Assembly: GCA_900552085.1 (NCBI GenBank)
Contig: URYB01000026.1
Coordinates: forward strand, 1-15,005
Length of the DNA stretch: 15,005 nucleotides
Origin: an uncultured Lachnobacterium sp.
GTDB taxonomy: Bacteria > Bacillota > Clostridia > Lachnospirales > Lachnospiraceae
Direction of reading: 5' to 3'
The notes under the pieces were generated by a model that made no database searches, was not told the origin of the DNA, and saw only the letters and a program-made list of their open reading frames with translations. Position 1 is the stretch's first letter; each line of letters begins with the position of its first letter. A program made the translations under genes and the position numbers. Positions 13,623-15,005 of the stretch are shown piece by piece.

Positions 13623-14213
13623 TTATATGCCAAGTCTTTTTATTGTAATCCACTGTAATTTGTTATCCACCGTTGAATATATTATTTCAACCTTAATATT
13701 ATTATCATGATCTTTATAAATATATTCTTTAAGCTGCTGCTCTCTGTCGTAATTTTTATTCTGAAAATGATTTCCTAAAACATTTTTCACATCTTTTATA
13801 GTCTTTACCTGTTGATCATTAATTCTTATTTTAATAAGATTTTCATCAAACCGTCCAAACAGATAGCTGATTTCATCGTGTTCATCTGTATCTACAACCA
13901 CTTCTTCAAATTTGTATTTATAATCTCCAGAATATATATCACTCTTTGTATATGATGTAAAATTTTCAGCTTGCGCTTCCATGCCAATTGTTAATTCGTC
14001 AAGATAAATATTAGATAAATCTGTTGTTTCTAACTTTCTTTCATAACCATTCCAGGAAAAAAAGAAAATCACAATCCCCAATACAGCCAAATAACTCAAT
14101 AAAGGCAGAATGCTCCTTTTCCAACTTTTAAACTTGATCCCTGTCACAATAAAATATACTAAAATTACAAATGCAGCTAACATTATAAGCGCCAACATTA
14201 TAACAAATCCCAT
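13623..14213 (-). CDS. Membrane-anchored protein coupled to an XRE/zinc-ribbon regulator
   Basis: A 196-aa protein of no recognised family. It has two hydrophobic helices near residues 4-25 (L-A-L-I-M-L-A-A-F-V-I-L-V-Y-F) and 34-53 (L-L-S-Y-L-A-V-L-G-I-V-I-F-F-F), then a polar domain of about 140 residues rich in charged and Tyr residues that is probably on one face of the membrane. The start at ATG 14211-14213 is 3 bp after the stop of the upstream gene, with AGAGGAAG inside that gene, so translation is coupled. It ends just before a strong terminator. Partnership with the membrane-bound regulator suggests a sensor or signal-relay role, which is inference. Confidence 0.7.
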   Translation of the reverse strand: MGFVIMLALIMLAAFVILVYFIVTGIKFKSWKRSILPLLSYLAVLGIVIFFFSWNGYERKLETTDLSNIYLDELTIGMEAQAENFTSYTKSDIYSGDYKYKFEEVVVDTDEHDEISYLFGRFDENLIKIRINDQQVKTIKDVKNVLGNHFQNKNYDREQQLKEYIYKDHDNNIKVEIIYSTVDNKLQWITIKRLGI

Positions 14214-14216
14214 TTT

Positions 14217-14753
14217 CTATTCTTCCTCTCTATCAAAATTCAGACCACAATGTGGACATATTCTTGCTTTTCCCATAAAATATGGCAAAGTTTTTCCACA
14301 TCCCGGACATTTACAAAATAATATTCGAATTACCAGCACTACCAAAAGCAATGCTAAAATAAGAAATGGGATCATTAAATGCTGAATCACTACACCGATT
14401 CCTAATAAAACAACAGCTAAAACAGAAATAACCGTAGTAATAAAATTCATATCATTCCAAAAAACTCGATTATTTTTTCTTAATTTTATCGTATATTCTA
14501 TAATTTGATTGACAGATTCTTCTTTTGATCCATCCGACTGTGCCTGTTTCTCTCCCTCAAGTAACTCTGATATGCTTACTCCCAGTTCTAAGGACAGAGG
14601 TTTTAACAAAGAAATATCTGGCATATTTTTTCCTGTTTCCCAACGCGAAACCGTTTTTTGAGATACTCCCAATATTTCTCCTAATTGCGTCTGTGTTAAT
14701 TGTTTTTCCTTTCGCAACTTAGAAATAAAAGTTCCAATTTTTAGTTGATCCAT
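14217..14753 (-). CDS. XRE-family regulator with two membrane helices and a C-terminal zinc ribbon
   Basis: Residues 1-65 are a Cro/C1-type helix-turn-helix (L-T-Q-T-Q-L-G-E-I-L-G-V-S-Q-K-T-V-S-R-W-E). A linker leads to hydrophobic segments near 104-122 and 126-146, then C-P-G-C (149-152) and C-P-H-C (166-169), a zinc-ribbon knuckle. DNA-binding and membrane parts in one protein imply a regulator tethered to the membrane, or one freed on signal. The start ATG is behind AAGGAGG. It is the first gene of a coupled pair; the second encodes a membrane-anchored protein. Similar XRE-membrane proteins are common in Firmicutes; the signal is unknown. Confidence 0.82.
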   Translation of the reverse strand: MDQLKIGTFISKLRKEKQLTQTQLGEILGVSQKTVSRWETGKNMPDISLLKPLSLELGVSISELLEGEKQAQSDGSKEESVNQIIEYTIKLRKNNRVFWNDMNFITTVISVLAVVLLGIGVVIQHLMIPFLILALLLVVLVIRILFCKCPGCGKTLPYFMGKARICPHCGLNFDREEE

Positions 14754-14818
14754 TTTTTATTTCCTCCTTCACAAGAAAAACATACATTAATCCCCCCTAT
14801 TTGTACAGGACATGTAGC

Positions 14819-14852
14819 GAGTATTGCCTTACTTTACAGCAAAGCAATACTC
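14819..14852. repeat. Inverted repeat upstream of the XRE/zinc-ribbon gene
   Basis: GAGTATTGC (14819-14827) and GCAATACTC (14844-14852) are perfect 9-bp arms around 16 bases. No T-run follows in either direction, so it is not a terminator; it may be an operator or a leader hairpin. On the minus strand its two arms fall where weak -35 (TTGCTT) and -10 (AATACT) boxes would be. Confidence 0.4.
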
Positions 14853-14893
14853 TCCTAGCGTCTAAATGCAATTCTCTACTATCAAAACGTTCT

Positions 14894-15005
14894 TCAATCG
14901 CATGATTTGATTTCCTCTATAATGCATGTATGCTTTTTAAGCTTTTTCGCATCATCACTATAATTAATTCCTACTAATAATATCTTATCTCCATATCCAG
15001 ATAAT
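14894..15005 (-). CDS. C-terminal end of a probable AAA-ATPase/PD-(D/E)XK-type protein (partial)
   Basis: The last 36 codons of a gene entering from the right edge. They read G-Y-G-D-K-I-L-L-V-G-I-N-Y, then K-K-H-T-C-I-I-E-E-I-K, and stop at TGA 14894-14896. This matches the ending typical of the large AAA-ATPase-like/PD-(D/E)XK nuclease family common in gut clostridia and Bacteroides, where I-L-L-V-G-I-N-Y is the strand of the nuclease domain. Only the tail is here, so neither intactness nor activity can be judged. It precedes the XRE/zinc-ribbon unit on the same strand. Confidence 0.55.
   Translation of the reverse strand, partial: LSGYGDKILLVGINYSDDAKKLKKHTCIIEEIKSCD

Noticed and set aside
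14819..14852. Hairpin considered as a terminator
   Set aside because: No run of T follows the stem on either strand.

Overview
The window looks like a piece of a low-GC Firmicutes chromosome, most likely a gut clostridium of the Lachnospiraceae type. The evidence is strong AGGAGG-type ribosome sites, AT-rich intergenic DNA, a ferredoxin/[FeFe]-hydrogenase-like gene, a fused MFS/spermidine-synthase-like gene, and a cargo of small regulators, a toxin-antitoxin pair and an SUFU-domain protein. No rRNA, tRNA, CRISPR array, insertion sequence or integrase is visible. Nearly everything is read from the minus strand; the one plus-strand gene is a YczE-like membrane protein gene at 1620-2289.

Layout in plus-strand order. 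40-1439 is a [FeFe]-hydrogenase-like protein, apparently sensory, broken by a one-base frameshift and an in-frame TAG. 1507-1568 holds back-to-back divergent promoters. 1620-2289 is the YczE-like gene, broken by a 7-bp tandem duplication. 2392-3796 is an AlbA_2/HATPase/winged-helix regulator whose N-terminal domain has been cut by an internal deletion. 4139-4807 is an XRE regulator with a GyrI-like ligand domain and a 17-bp palindrome upstream. 4951-6723 is a TetR regulator followed by an aldo/keto reductase, with an 11-codon Lys-rich micro-ORF between them and two copies of a 15-bp operator upstream. 6968-9340 is an accessory cluster: an unknown 127-aa protein, a RelE/RelB-type toxin-antitoxin pair, two tandem paralogous cysteine-rich miniproteins and an SUFU-domain protein. 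9393-11000 is the MFS/spermidine-synthase-like fusion. 11079-13442 is a marR-MATE-flavodoxin operon, with the flavodoxin gene interrupted by an in-frame TGA and two matching operators on the marR promoter. 13623-14753 is a coupled pair: a membrane-bound XRE/zinc-ribbon regulator and a two-helix membrane-anchored protein. At 14894-15005 the C-terminus of a probable AAA-ATPase/PD-(D/E)XK-type protein enters from the right edge.

Functional reading. Several modules are self-contained regulator plus effector units, each with symmetric DNA sites that can be read directly: TetR with the aldo/keto reductase, MarR with the MATE pump and flavodoxin, and XRE/zinc ribbon with its membrane partner. They suggest responses to xenobiotic, electrophile or envelope stress. 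Four genes carry clear inactivating lesions of four different kinds (frameshift plus nonsense, short duplication, internal deletion, nonsense). This points to relaxed selection, phase or recoding events, or consensus errors.

I see no convincing new multi-gene defence or metabolic system. The least explained items are the CX3CX2CX2C miniprotein pair, the lesions at 1146-1149, 601-603 and 2156-2169, the TGA at 11199, and the 11-aa leader peptide. All functional names come from motif recognition by eye, without database searches.
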